Below, piece after piece: positions 54,677 to 63,561 of a stretch of 63,979 bases of DNA (positions are counted from its first letter, which is position 1; each line of letters opens with the position of its first letter). This stretch comes from Plantactinospora endophytica (lineage in GTDB: Bacteria > Actinomycetota > Actinomycetes > Mycobacteriales > Micromonosporaceae), in NCBI RefSeq assembly GCF_016862915.1, contig NZ_BONW01000035.1, positions 1 through 63,979 on the forward strand, given 5' to 3'. Under the pieces are notes generated by a model, which made no database searches, was not told the origin of the DNA, and was given only the letters and a program-made list of their open reading frames with translations. The position numbers were made by a program, and so were the translations under genes.

Positions 54677-54748
54677 GGCGCAGCCTCCCTGGGCGATTCC
54701 CGCGCTCCGGATGGGTGACACCGGCACCGGGCCGCGACAGGGGCCTCT

Positions 54749-54812
54749 CCCCGGTCGATCCCCGACCCCCCGGTTGGTTCCCCGGTCGATCGTCGATCTC
54801 CCCCGGTTGATC
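54749..54812. promoter_or_regulatory. four CCCCGGTYGRTY repeats upstream of the PKS operon
   Basis: CCCCGGTCGATC at 54749 and 54780, CCCCGGTTGGTT at 54768, CCCCGGTTGATC at 54801. All point the same way, 70-140 bp upstream of the cyclase ATG. Direct repeats in such a place are typical of SARP binding sites, and a SARP gene is divergent here. The spacings (19, 12, 21 bp) are not the classic 11 or 22. The remainder of 54677-55228 holds no gene. Confidence 0.5.
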
Positions 54813-55228
54813 CCCCGACTGCGACCTCGTCCGGACGACTGGTGACCACCCTGCCGACGGGGTGTCAACGGAATGTCACCCGATCGCGTACCGCAGCCAC
54901 CCGACACGGTGACGCTCCGGTGACGGCAACCGGGCAGAATGCCGGATCGCGACGCTCCGGACACGCCCGGGATGACGCCGCGACTATCGGACTCGGAGAG
55001 CTAATGCCCAGCTCAGAGCATCTCTGCGCCGGCCCGTGGGGTACGTCGGATTGCCGACCAGCCGATTGACTGAGCGTGACGGCGATTGATAACCTTCGTC
55101 ACAGTTTGCGGTGCCGGTCGGCCTACCGGGCGGCGCTCGGAGCGGCATCGGCATACCGGAGAGCTGGACGGGGCGGTCCGGGTGAAGCGGACTTCGGGAC
55201 ACGGGTTCCGGGTGCAGGAGGGTGGGCC

Positions 55229-56098
55229 GTGACTCCTGAGGAGAGCGCGCCGCACGACGGGGCGCGCCGGGCGCCCGCCCACCCGCCAGAGCGGCAGCCC
55301 GGCCGGACGATCCAGTTGTTCCTGCTGGACGGCTTCAGCCTGTTGCACGACGGGGTGCCGGTGGTCGTACCACGCGGGCTGCAACGGATCATCGCGCTGG
55401 TCGGGCTGCGCCCGGGCGCGACCCGGGCACACCTGGCCGGTCTGCTGTGGCCGGACACCCCGGAGGAGCGGGCGATGTCCTCGCTGCGTACGGCACTGTG
55501 GCGGCTGCGCCAGGACGGCAGTTGTCCGGTACTCACCAGCGGCGACACCGTCCGGCTCGACCCGGTTGTCCGGCTCGACATCGACGACCTCGTCCGGGCC
55601 GCCGAGCGGATCAGCGACGGCGACCCGCGCTGGGCGGCGAGGATCCGTGGCGCGGGACGGCACGACCTGCTCCCCGGCTGGTACGACGAATGGGTGCTGC
55701 CGGAACGGGAGCGGCTACGCCAACTGCGGCTGCACATGCTGGAGGACATCGCCCGCGGCCACCTGCGGACCGGGCAGCACGGTGAGGCGTTGCAGGCCGC
55801 CCTGGAGGCAGTCCGCGCCGAGCCGCTGCGCGAGACGCCGCACCGCCTGATCGTCGAGATCCACCTCGCCGAGGGCAACGCCTACGAGGCGCTGCAAGCC
55901 TTCTACGTCTACCGCGACCTGCTGCTCCGCGAACTGCAACTGGAGCCGTCCGAGACGATGTGCGCCCTGCTCAGCGACCTGCTCGCACCCATCTCCCGGC
56001 CGCCGGGAGTACGCCTGTCGGGTTCCCGGCCGCCGCCCGCACACGCCGAGCCGTACCCCGGCCGCCCGGCGCAGCCGGCGATGCCGGTACGGCGTTGA
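55229..56098 (+). CDS. SARP-family transcriptional activator (BTAD domain)
   Basis: 289-aa regulator. A winged-helix DNA-binding part (IQLFLLDGFSLLHDGVPVVVPRGLQRIIALV, then LLWPDTPEERAMSSLRTALWRLRQ) is followed by a bacterial transcriptional activation domain (RHDLLPGWYDEWVLPERERLRQL, ALEAVRAEPLRETPHRLIVEIHLAEGN). The Pro-rich tail is disordered. I chose GTG 55229 because AGGAGGG sits at correct spacing; a GTG at 55076 would add 51 unsupported residues. It is divergent from the PKS operon and likely its activator. Confidence 0.87.
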   Translation: MTPEESAPHDGARRAPAHPPERQPGRTIQLFLLDGFSLLHDGVPVVVPRGLQRIIALVGLRPGATRAHLAGLLWPDTPEERAMSSLRTALWRLRQDGSCPVLTSGDTVRLDPVVRLDIDDLVRAAERISDGDPRWAARIRGAGRHDLLPGWYDEWVLPERERLRQLRLHMLEDIARGHLRTGQHGEALQAALEAVRAEPLRETPHRLIVEIHLAEGNAYEALQAFYVYRDLLLRELQLEPSETMCALLSDLLAPISRPPGVRLSGSRPPPAHAEPYPGRPAQPAMPVRR

Positions 56099-56762
56099 GG
56101 ATCGCCGCCGAGGCCGGCGACGGCCGGCGACGCCGGAAGGTCCACAACGCTCGGACAACTCGGAGGTCCTGCCGGCGTCCCTGACGGCGGGAAACAGCAC
56201 CCTGACGACGGCACCCTGACGACGGAGAACCCGGCGGCGGACACCTCGACTGCGCAGATCCTGGCGGCGGACACGTCGACGCCGGAGATCCTGGCGGCAC
56301 TGCGGTCCCCGGATGTCGGGCGGTCCCGGATGTCGGGCTCGTTCCGGTCGGACGGACGGGCGGGCGCCGGGCGGAGCCGGGCGACAGGTGACCCGGCGGT
56401 GGGTGGCCCGGTGGTGGGTGACCGGGCGATGGCCGGGGCTGGCCCGGCGGTCTCCGCCCGAGGGGGTGCCGATCGGACGGACCTCCATCGTGGCGTCGGC
56501 GCCGTCACCGGCGCGTCACCGCAGGACGACGGTGGCGGCATCCGCCGGTGACGGCCGGTTGACGTCACCGGCGGCATGGTGATCGAGCCCGACCGGGCGG
56601 CCGGCCAGGTGGTCCGGTCCGCAGCCGGGTCCGGACGCCCGCCGGACCCGGAACCGGGCCCGGTCGCCCGGCCTGGGCGACCGGCCGGGTCGGCGCAGCC
56701 AGAGTCGGAGCGGCCCCGCCGCCGCAGCAGTCGCGGGGTCCTAGCAGCCAGTGGGAGACGAG
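56099..56762. other. intergenic region with degenerate repeats, no gene seen
   Basis: Follows the SARP gene. Positions about 56190-56300 contain short repeats (ACCCTGACGACGG twice; ATCCTGGCGGC three times). The rest is GC-rich with no convincing gene. The leader of the second cyclase gene is at the right edge. Confidence 0.5.
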
Positions 56763-57131
56763 ATGAATCGTGTGCTGATCGTGGGCAGGATCGTCCCGGG
56801 CACCGTGGAGGAGATCGCGAAGATCTTCTCGGAGTCCGACAACACCGACCTGCACACCGTCACCGGTGTGCGGCACCGCTCGCTCTACCACCTCGACGAT
56901 CTCTGCCTGCACCTGATGGAGACGGACGAGTCCGGGCCCGCCCGGCTGGAGCAGGCCAACCGGCATCCGCTCTTCGTCAGCGTCACCCAGCGGCTGGGCG
57001 AGTACATCTCGCCGTACTCGCCGACCTGGCGGTCGCCGCGCGACGCGATGGCCCGGTGCTTCTACCGGTGGGACGGCCCCGGGGCGACGGCGGCAACGCC
57101 GTCGGCGACCCCGGCCGGCAGCCCGAACTGA
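56763..57131 (+). CDS. TcmI-family type II polyketide cyclase (second copy)
   Basis: 122-aa paralogue of the cyclase at 54332: VGRIVPGTVEEIAKIFSESDN, GVRHRSLYHLDDLCLHLMET and the ending RSPRDAMARCFYRWDG. The ATG at 56763 has GTGGGAGACGAG upstream. It is rightward, in the divergent arm of the PKS locus, and probably co-transcribed with the hydroxylase 246 bp downstream. Two TcmI copies may act on different rings or one may be redundant; not distinguishable here. Confidence 0.9.
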   Translation: MNRVLIVGRIVPGTVEEIAKIFSESDNTDLHTVTGVRHRSLYHLDDLCLHLMETDESGPARLEQANRHPLFVSVTQRLGEYISPYSPTWRSPRDAMARCFYRWDGPGATAATPSATPAGSPN

Positions 57132-57377
57132 CCCCGACCGAACCGTCCCAGGCGGTCAGCCTCTCGGTGCGCCCGGCTGAGATGCACTGCCGCGACCGAA
57201 CCGTCCCGCGCCGCCGCGACCGCCACCGGTCCGAGGCGTACACCGACACCCGCCGAGCCGCCGACGACCGGCGCCGGCACGAGCCCGGGTACGGCGGAGC
57301 CCGGCTGGAACCGAGGTGCACCGCCTCGCCCCACCAGTCCGGGTACGCCGACCGGCGACGACCACGGAGGAGGTCCG

Positions 57378-58724
57378 ATGCCCGCCAGACCGATACACGT
57401 GATCGTCATCGGCGCCGGTACCGGGGGCATGTGCCTGGCACACGGCCTGCGGCGGGCCGGCATCAGCGTCGCGGTCTACGAGCGGTACCGCAACCGGAGC
57501 GACGGCCTGCTCGGCTACCGGGTCGGGGTCAACCCGACCGGCTGCCGGGCGCTGCGGGAGTGCCTGCCACCGGACCTGTTCACCACGTTCCTCGCCACCA
57601 CTGCCCGGGCGCCCGGATACTTCAACGTGCTCACCGGCCAACTGCACCGTACGGCGTCCTTCGCGCTGCGCCCCGACGCCGATCCGACCAGCATCGACCA
57701 GTCGGTGTCCCGGATGACCCTGCGTCAGGTGCTGCTGACCGGGATGGACGACGTGGTGCACTTCGGCAAGACGTTCACGCACTACGAGCAGCACGACGAC
57801 CGGGTGACCGCGTACTTCTCGGACGGCACCTCGGCCACCGGGGACCTGCTGGTCGCCGCCGACGGTACGCACTCCGCCGTACGCCGGCAGTACCTGCCGC
57901 ACGCGAAGGTCAGGGATGCCGGCAGCATCAACATCGCCAACAAGATCCCACTGACCGAGCAGACCAGGGCACTGCTCACCGAGGAGATGCACCGGGGCAT
58001 CTCCCTGATCTTCGGTGCCGGCGGTGTGATGGGCGTGCTGCACGTGATGGAGTTCAAGTGGGACCAGTGTGGCTCGGTCAAGCCCGGAGTCGGGGTGACC
58101 GACGCCCGGCTGCTCGCGCAGTGGCCCGGACTGCTCTTCGACAACACCCGGGACTGCATCAACCTGATCGTCTGGAGCGCCGCCGACCGGTTTCCGCCGG
58201 ACGTGATGCAGTTGCGCGGCGAACGCCTGGCCGAGGTCGCCCGGGACCTGACCCGGAACTGGCATCCGCACCTGCGCGAGTTGCTGCGGCGGGCGGACGT
58301 CAACAGCGTCATCCCGATCAAGGTCGCCACCTCGGTACCGGTCGAGCCCTGGCCGAGCAGCAACGTCACCCTGCTCGGCGACGCGATCCACACCATGACG
58401 CCGGGGCGCGGGGTGGGCGCCAACACCGCGCTGCGGGACGCCGCGCTGCTGCACCGGCAACTGGTCGCGGCGGCGGCCGGCGCCAAGCCGCTGCTCGGCG
58501 GCGTCGCGGACTACGAGAGCGAGATGATCCGGTACGGCTTCGCCCGGGTCGCCGACTCGCTGCGTACCAACGGCACCAACGGCGACGATCCGATCTACAA
58601 GCCCGTGATCGGCCGGCTCGCCATGCTGGCCGCACGCGGCTATTTCAGCGTGACCAGCCGGCTCCCGCCGCTGCGCCGCCGGTTCGTCGACGAGCTGTAC
58701 AACTACCGGGGCGCGGAAACCTGA
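57378..58724 (+). CDS. FAD-dependent monooxygenase of the PKS locus
   Basis: 448-aa group A flavin hydroxylase: VIVIGAGTGGMCLAHGL (FAD), LLVAADGTHSAVRRQ (DG motif) and LLGDAIHTMTPGRGVGANTALRDA (ribityl-binding GD motif). It likely hydroxylates the aromatic polyketide, like WhiE ORFVIII, which is also encoded divergently. GGAGGAGG precedes the ATG at 57378. Confidence 0.9.
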   Translation: MPARPIHVIVIGAGTGGMCLAHGLRRAGISVAVYERYRNRSDGLLGYRVGVNPTGCRALRECLPPDLFTTFLATTARAPGYFNVLTGQLHRTASFALRPDADPTSIDQSVSRMTLRQVLLTGMDDVVHFGKTFTHYEQHDDRVTAYFSDGTSATGDLLVAADGTHSAVRRQYLPHAKVRDAGSINIANKIPLTEQTRALLTEEMHRGISLIFGAGGVMGVLHVMEFKWDQCGSVKPGVGVTDARLLAQWPGLLFDNTRDCINLIVWSAADRFPPDVMQLRGERLAEVARDLTRNWHPHLRELLRRADVNSVIPIKVATSVPVEPWPSSNVTLLGDAIHTMTPGRGVGANTALRDAALLHRQLVAAAAGAKPLLGGVADYESEMIRYGFARVADSLRTNGTNGDDPIYKPVIGRLAMLAARGYFSVTSRLPPLRRRFVDELYNYRGAET

Positions 58725-58755
58725 CCTCCGGCCCGCCGCTGCCCACCCGACCATC

Positions 58756-58854
58756 CGGCCACCTGGCCACCCGGCCACCCGGCCACCAGGCCACCAGGCC
58801 ACCAGGCCACCAGCAGACTTCGGCCACCAGCCACCAGCAGACTTCGGGCCACCC
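58756..58854. repeat. 8-bp and 24-bp tandem repeats
   Basis: Seven 8-bp units NGGCCACC at 58756-58811, followed by two 24-bp units starting CCACCAGCAGACTTCGG at 58807 and 58831. Between the monooxygenase stop and the next promoter; no gene. Confidence 0.85.
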
Positions 58855-58878
58855 GGCCACCAGCCGCTCAGCAAACTG

Positions 58879-58912
58879 TTGACATCGGCAAAGAATTTGT
58901 TGAAATAGTCAG
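58879..58912 (+). promoter_or_regulatory. candidate promoter for the MarR-GNAT gene
   Basis: TTGACA at 58879-58884 and an AT-rich -10 region (GAAATA, 58902-58907) at 17-bp spacing, with the ATG only 6 nt further. No Shine-Dalgarno sequence is visible, so a leaderless transcript is likely. The strong AT enrichment is exceptional here. Confidence 0.5.
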
Positions 58913-59836
58913 ATGAGTTCGTCCCTGACCCCGCAGGCCACCGTGGTACGCGACTTCAACCGCTTCTACACCCGGATCATCGGCGCGCTCGACGAGGGAC
59001 TGGTCCGTACGCCCTTCTCGCTCGCCGACGCCAGGGTGCTCTACGAACTGGCCCAGCGCCCCGCCACCGAGGTGCCGGCGCTCCGTCGTGAACTGGCGCT
59101 GGACCCCGGCTACCTGAGCCGGATCCTGTCCCGGTTCGCCGCCGACGGGCTGGTCGAGCGCAGCCAGTCGACGGTCGACGCGCGCCGGCAGGTGGTCACG
59201 CTCACCGAGGCCGGGCGGGCGGCCTACGACCTGCTGAACGAGCGGACCCAGGCCGAGATCGAGGCGCTGCTGGCCCGGCTGACCGAGACGGACCGGGGAC
59301 GGCTGGTCGAGGCGATGCGGACGATCCGTGGAGTACTCGGCGAGCCGGTGCCGCCCCGGGCGTACCTGTTGCGGCCGGTCGGACCCGGCGACCTCGGCTG
59401 GGTGGTGCACCGGCACGGGGTCCGCTACGCCGAGGAGTACGGCTGGGACGTCACCTGCGAGGCACTGATCGCCCGGATCGTCGCCGAGTACGCCGACCAG
59501 CGCGACCCGCAGCGCGAGAATGCCTGGATCGCCGAGCTGGACGGCACTCCGGTCGGTTCCGTCTTCTGCGTCCGCCGGGACGACGAGGTGGCCCAGTTGC
59601 GGCTGCTGCTGGTCGAGCCGGCGGCCCGGGGCATGGGCATCGGCAGCCGGCTTGTCGACGAGTGCCTGCGGTTCGCCCGGCAGGCCGGCTACCGGGAAAT
59701 CATGCTGTGGACCAACGACGTACTCGGCGAGGCCCGGCGGATCTACCAGAAGGCCGGCTTCGAGCTGCGCGACCAGGCCCCGCACCACAGTTTCGGCCAC
59801 GACCTGGTGGAGCAGACCTGGTGGCGGCGACTGTGA
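58913..59836 (+). CDS. MarR-type regulator fused to GNAT acetyltransferase
   Basis: 307-aa fusion. Residues 1-145 are a MarR winged helix (VRDFNRFYTRIIGALDEGL, LRRELALDPGYLSRILSRF, QSTVDARRQVVTLTEAG wing). Residues about 150-305 are a GNAT fold with acetyl-CoA motif LLLVEPAARGMGIGSRLVDECLRFAR and QKAGFELRDQ. Such bifunctional proteins are known in actinomycetes; acceptor unknown. The promoter region is AT-rich. Confidence 0.9.
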   Translation: MSSSLTPQATVVRDFNRFYTRIIGALDEGLVRTPFSLADARVLYELAQRPATEVPALRRELALDPGYLSRILSRFAADGLVERSQSTVDARRQVVTLTEAGRAAYDLLNERTQAEIEALLARLTETDRGRLVEAMRTIRGVLGEPVPPRAYLLRPVGPGDLGWVVHRHGVRYAEEYGWDVTCEALIARIVAEYADQRDPQRENAWIAELDGTPVGSVFCVRRDDEVAQLRLLLVEPAARGMGIGSRLVDECLRFARQAGYREIMLWTNDVLGEARRIYQKAGFELRDQAPHHSFGHDLVEQTWWRRL

Positions 59837-59849
59837 GCCGTCGATCCGC

Positions 59850-60734
59850 TCAGCGGCGCGGCGTGACCGGCAGCGCGCCGAGTTCCTCGATCACCCCGGT
59901 CAGCCCCTCGGCGCCGTGCCCCTGGTCGATCCGCCGCCGCACGGCATCCCGCAGGTGCCGCAGGTGCGCGGTGGACAGACCCGCCGTCCCGCGCTGGCGC
60001 AGCAGTTCGTCCAGCACCGGCGCGTGCTCGGTCAGGTCGGCCGGACCCCGGGGGTAGCGGCGTTCGGCGACCTCGCGGGCGGTCTCGCCGGTCGCCCCGG
60101 TGACGTAGCCGAGCTGGCGGCCGGCGAGGCCGGCGAAGGCCGCCAGCTCGTCGGGACCGGTGGCGCCGACCAGCACCATCGCGTTCAGGTAGGCCAGTTG
60201 TGCCTCGTACCAGAGGCCGAGCAACGCGAGGTCGTAACGGCACGCCTGGCCGGGGTCCGGGCCGAGGTAGTGGGTGGTGCCGAGCTGTTCCAGGGTCGAC
60301 CGGTAGGTGCCGAACGCCGCCGCCGAACCGCTGTGCAGCAGGGTGATGCCGGCACCGCCGAGCTGACCGGGACTGCCCTGGAGCACGCCGTCGAGGTAGT
60401 CGGCACCGGCCCGGCCGACCCGGTCCGCCGTCCGTTGTGCCGGCTCGGGCGCGCCGGTGGCGAGGTTGACGACGACCCGGCCGGGCAGCGCGTCGGTGAC
60501 GGCGTCCAGCACCTGGTCGACCGCCGGATAGTCGGTGAGGCAGAGGAACACCAGGTCACCGGCGGCGACCGCCGCGTCCGGCGAGCCGGCGACCGCCGCG
60601 CCGGCCGCGCCGAGGGCCTGCGCCTTTCCGGGCGTACGGTTCCAGACCGTCACCCGGTGCCCCCGGTCGAGCAGCAGCCGGGCGAGTGCCGTGCCCAGTG
60701 CCCCGGTCCCGAGCACGCTGACGGAAACGTCCAC
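59850..60734 (-). CDS. NAD(P)-dependent imine-reductase-like oxidoreductase
   Basis: 294-aa beta-hydroxyacid-dehydrogenase-fold enzyme. The Rossmann motif is VSVLGTGALGTALARLLL, followed by VTVWNRTPGKA (Arg suggests NADPH) and VFLCLTDYPAVDQVL. The catalytic-region helix YDLALLGLWYEAQLAYLNA has Asp where hydroxyisobutyrate dehydrogenases have Lys, which is typical of imine reductases. The GTG at 60734 has GGAGGTGG upstream. It is divergent from a TetR gene across 68 bp and probably regulated by it. Confidence 0.85.
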   Translation of the reverse strand: MDVSVSVLGTGALGTALARLLLDRGHRVTVWNRTPGKAQALGAAGAAVAGSPDAAVAAGDLVFLCLTDYPAVDQVLDAVTDALPGRVVVNLATGAPEPAQRTADRVGRAGADYLDGVLQGSPGQLGGAGITLLHSGSAAAFGTYRSTLEQLGTTHYLGPDPGQACRYDLALLGLWYEAQLAYLNAMVLVGATGPDELAAFAGLAGRQLGYVTGATGETAREVAERRYPRGPADLTEHAPVLDELLRQRGTAGLSTAHLRHLRDAVRRRIDQGHGAEGLTGVIEELGALPVTPRR

Positions 60735-60785
60735 CGTCGACCCACCTCCACACAAAGAAGCATTCCGGTCCGGCTCGTAACGTAT

Positions 60786-60796
60786 CAGGTAACCTG
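60786..60796. promoter_or_regulatory. CAGGT-A-ACCTG palindrome in a divergent promoter
   Basis: Lies 6 nt before the tetR start and about 52 bp before the divergent imine-reductase-like gene. It is flanked by AACGTAT on the left. Short, but placed where a TetR operator controlling both genes would be expected. Confidence 0.45.
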
Positions 60797-60802
60797 GCAA
60801 GC

Positions 60803-61459
60803 GTGGAACCCGTACCCGTGCCGTCCCGGGGTGGCCGCCCCCGTGACCCGCAGATCGACCGCGCGGTGCTGGACGCCACGCTGGCCGTACTCGACGACGT
60901 CGGCTACGTCGCCCTGACGGTCGAGGAGGTCGCCCGCCGGGCCGGCACCACCAAACCGGCGATCTACCGGCGTTTCGCCAACCGCCCCCGCCTGGTGCTC
61001 GCCGCACTCGCCGTACGCCTCGGCACCGCCCGCGCCCCCGACACCGGCTGCACCCTGTGCGACCTGCACGAGGGCATCACCATCTTCGTCACGCTCTTCG
61101 ACCGGATCCGGCCGGACGTGCTGGCACCGCTGCTGGCCGACTGCGCCTCGGTGACGGCGCTGCGCGAAACCTTCATGACGACGCTGTTCACGCCGCCGCG
61201 AGCCGCCGTCGCCGAGATGGTCGACCGGGCGACCGCCCGGGGCGACCTCCGCGCCGACGTCGACCGCGAGCTGGTGCTGGACATGCTCGGCGCGCTGGTG
61301 CACTACCGCGCCCTGTTCGGGCACGCCGCGACCGGCAGCGCCGACGTGGAACGGGCGGTGGAAGCCCTGCTGCGCGGCGTCGCCACCGACTATCCGGCGC
61401 TGGTCGCGCACAGCCGCCGGATGGCCGGCACCGCGCCGACCCACCCGTCCCACCCCTGA
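60803..61459 (+). CDS. TetR-family transcriptional regulator
   Basis: 218-aa TetR regulator with GRPRDPQIDRAVLDATLAVLDDVGY, HTH LTVEEVARRAGTTKPAIYRRF, and a C-terminal TetR_C domain (LRADVDRELVLDMLGALVHYRAL). Start is a GTG directly behind the CAGGTAACCTG palindrome. It is divergent from the imine-reductase-like gene, its probable target. Confidence 0.88.
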   Translation: MEPVPVPSRGGRPRDPQIDRAVLDATLAVLDDVGYVALTVEEVARRAGTTKPAIYRRFANRPRLVLAALAVRLGTARAPDTGCTLCDLHEGITIFVTLFDRIRPDVLAPLLADCASVTALRETFMTTLFTPPRAAVAEMVDRATARGDLRADVDRELVLDMLGALVHYRALFGHAATGSADVERAVEALLRGVATDYPALVAHSRRMAGTAPTHPSHP

Positions 61460-61542
61460 CCGGCGCTTGCAGAACCAGCTCGGCCGGAGGCAACCCTCGT
61501 CGTCGTCCTGTTGTTCGGTGGAGAGTTCGAGCGGGCGCGCGG

Positions 61543-62580
61543 TCAGGTGAGTGCCGGTGTGCTGTCGCGGACGACCACCTCGCCCCGGATCCGGCGTAGC
61601 CGGGGGCGGACGGACCGGGGCTGCATGACGAGTTCCAGCGCGGCGGTGCCGACCTCCTCCAGCGGCAGCCGCACCGTGGTGAGCGACGGGGTGACGTCCC
61701 GGAGCGTGACGATGTCGTCGAAGCCGGCCACCGCCATCCCGCCGGGCAGCGGCACCCCGTGGTCCCGCAGCGCCGAGATGGCCCCGACCGCCATCACGTC
61801 GTTGACGGCGAAGACACAACTGACCCGCAGCTCCCGGTCCAGCAGGTCCCGCATGGTGGCGTAACCGCCGTCCCTGGTGAAGTCGCCGTACGCCACCTGC
61901 GTCCTGGGCAGGGCGATCCCGCCGTCGGCCAGTCCCGCCTGGAAGCCGGCGAGCCGGTCCCGGGCGGTGAGCAGGTGCCGGGGCCCGGCGAGTACGGCGA
62001 ACCGGCGGTGTCCCAGCTCGACCAGCCTGCGGGCGAGCAGTCGCGCACCCTCCCGGTTCTCCAGCAGCACGGTGTCGATCGGCAGGACGTGCTGACTGAT
62101 CAGCGCGACCCGGGCACCGGCCTGATCGAGGGCCCGCAACTCCACGCCGAGCCGCTCCCGCTGCTCCCGGTCGGCGGTACGGCTGCCGGCCAGGATGACC
62201 GCGCGGGGCCGCTGGCCGCGCAGGGTCACCAGGTATTCGAGTTCCCGCTCCGCCCGGCCGGTGGTGCTGTACATCATCACGATGCAGCGGTGCCGTTCGG
62301 CGGCGCGCATCACGCCGGCCGCGATGGAGGAGAAGAACGGGTCGGCGATGTCGTGCACCAGCAGTCCGACCACGTTGGTGCGGCCCCGGGCCATCGCCTG
62401 GGCCTGGGCGTTGGCGGAGTAGTTCAGCGCGGCGGCGGCGGCGAGCACCCGGTCCATCAGATCTGCCCGGACCCGGCGGCTGCCGTTGCCGTTGAGCACC
62501 CGCGACGCGGTGGCCACCGACACGCCGGCCTCGTGGGCCACGTCCATCAGGGTGATGGTTCCGGACGATCGCTTGGTCAT
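61543..62580 (-). CDS. LacI-family transcriptional regulator
   Basis: 345-aa regulator. HTH ITLMDVAHEAGVSVATASRVLNG, hinge region RTNVVGLLVHDIADPFFSSI, and a periplasmic-binding-like sugar domain to the end (FAVNDVMAVGAISALRDHGVPLPGGMAVAGFDD). The ligand is unknown. No sugar transporter is adjacent; the divergent SDR-sugE operon starts 230 bp away, so the target is uncertain. The ATG at 62580 fits the HTH start. Confidence 0.88.
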   Translation of the reverse strand: MTKRSSGTITLMDVAHEAGVSVATASRVLNGNGSRRVRADLMDRVLAAAAALNYSANAQAQAMARGRTNVVGLLVHDIADPFFSSIAAGVMRAAERHRCIVMMYSTTGRAERELEYLVTLRGQRPRAVILAGSRTADREQRERLGVELRALDQAGARVALISQHVLPIDTVLLENREGARLLARRLVELGHRRFAVLAGPRHLLTARDRLAGFQAGLADGGIALPRTQVAYGDFTRDGGYATMRDLLDRELRVSCVFAVNDVMAVGAISALRDHGVPLPGGMAVAGFDDIVTLRDVTPSLTTVRLPLEEVGTAALELVMQPRSVRPRLRRIRGEVVVRDSTPALT

Positions 62581-62779
62581 GTGGCGGCCCCGAGAAGGTG
62601 GTCGACGGTGACGTCCCGGCCGGCGCCCCGCCCGGCATCCGCACCCTACCGTCGGGTCGGCCGGGGTCGGTCCACAGTGTCGACGCGGCGCTCCGGCCGG
62701 GTTTCCGTGGGACCTGACCGTCGCGCGAGGTGCCCGGTGCCTTGCTCCGACCGGCCGGGGTGGCTTAGCATCCAATTAT

Positions 62780-62795
62780 TGTGTCGATCGATACA
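62780..62795. promoter_or_regulatory. imperfect palindrome upstream of the SDR
   Basis: TGTGTCGATCGATACA is a palindrome with one mismatched pair, in an AT-richer context (CCAATTATTG on its left), 15 nt before the preferred SDR start. Candidate operator overlapping the promoter or leader. Confidence 0.45.
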
Positions 62796-62810
62796 GAAAT
62801 GAGGAGCGCC

Positions 62811-63551
62811 GTGGAACCACTGGCCGGCAAGGTCGCGTTGGTGACGGGAGGAAGCCGGGGCATCGGTGCGGCCATCGTGCGTACCCTGGCCCGGGACGGC
62901 GCCGACGTGGCCCTGACCTACCTGCGGGCGGAGCACCGGGCCGACCGGGTGGTCCGGGACGTCACCGCGCACGGCCGGCGCGGGCTGGCGATCGCCGCCG
63001 ACAGCGCCGACCCGGACGCGGTGACCGCCGCCGTGGAACGCACCGCCGCCGAGTTCGGCCGGCTCGACATCCTGGTGAACAACGCGGGCGTGTTCCCGTA
63101 CGGGTCGATCGAGGAGACCTCGGTCCGGGAACTCGACCACACCCTCGCGGTACACGTCCGGGGCGTCTACCTCACGATCCGGGCGGCGGTGCCGCACATG
63201 GCCGACGGCGGACGGGTGATCAGCATCGGAAGCTGTTTCGTCGAGCGGGTCCCGTACCCCGGTGTCGCGCTCTACGCGATGAGCAAGAGTGCGCTGGTCG
63301 GGTTGACCAGGGGCCTCGCCCGCGACCTCGGCGGCCGGGGCATCACCGTCAACGTGGTACATCCGGGCTCGACGGACACCGAGATGAACCCGGCCGACGG
63401 CGAGACCGCCGACACCGAGCGCGGCTACATCGCCCTCGGCCGGTACGCCGAGCCGGCCGAGATCGCCGCCACGGTGAGCCACCTCGCCGGGCCGGGCGGC
63501 CGGTACATCAGCGGCACCTCGATCACCGTCGACGGCGGCTTCGCGGCATGA
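62811..63551 (+). CDS. short-chain dehydrogenase/reductase (FabG-like)
   Basis: 246-aa SDR. Cofactor motif LVTGGSRGIGAAIV, NNAGVFPYGS, catalytic Ser in ISIGSCFVERVPYPG and YAMSK. The C-terminal YISGTSITVDGGFAA is family-like. I prefer GTG 62811 because GAGGAG lies 4-9 nt upstream; the GTG at 62781 would place the start inside the palindrome. Operon with sugE (10-nt gap). Substrate unknown. Confidence 0.88.
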   Translation: MEPLAGKVALVTGGSRGIGAAIVRTLARDGADVALTYLRAEHRADRVVRDVTAHGRRGLAIAADSADPDAVTAAVERTAAEFGRLDILVNNAGVFPYGSIEETSVRELDHTLAVHVRGVYLTIRAAVPHMADGGRVISIGSCFVERVPYPGVALYAMSKSALVGLTRGLARDLGGRGITVNVVHPGSTDTEMNPADGETADTERGYIALGRYAEPAEIAATVSHLAGPGGRYISGTSITVDGGFAA

Positions 63552-63561
63552 GGGGGACGTC

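Noticed and set aside
63552-63561. Guanidine riboswitch upstream of sugE
   Set aside because: The gap to the SDR gene is only 10 nt, and nothing upstream of the SDR resembles conserved guanidine-riboswitch motifs.
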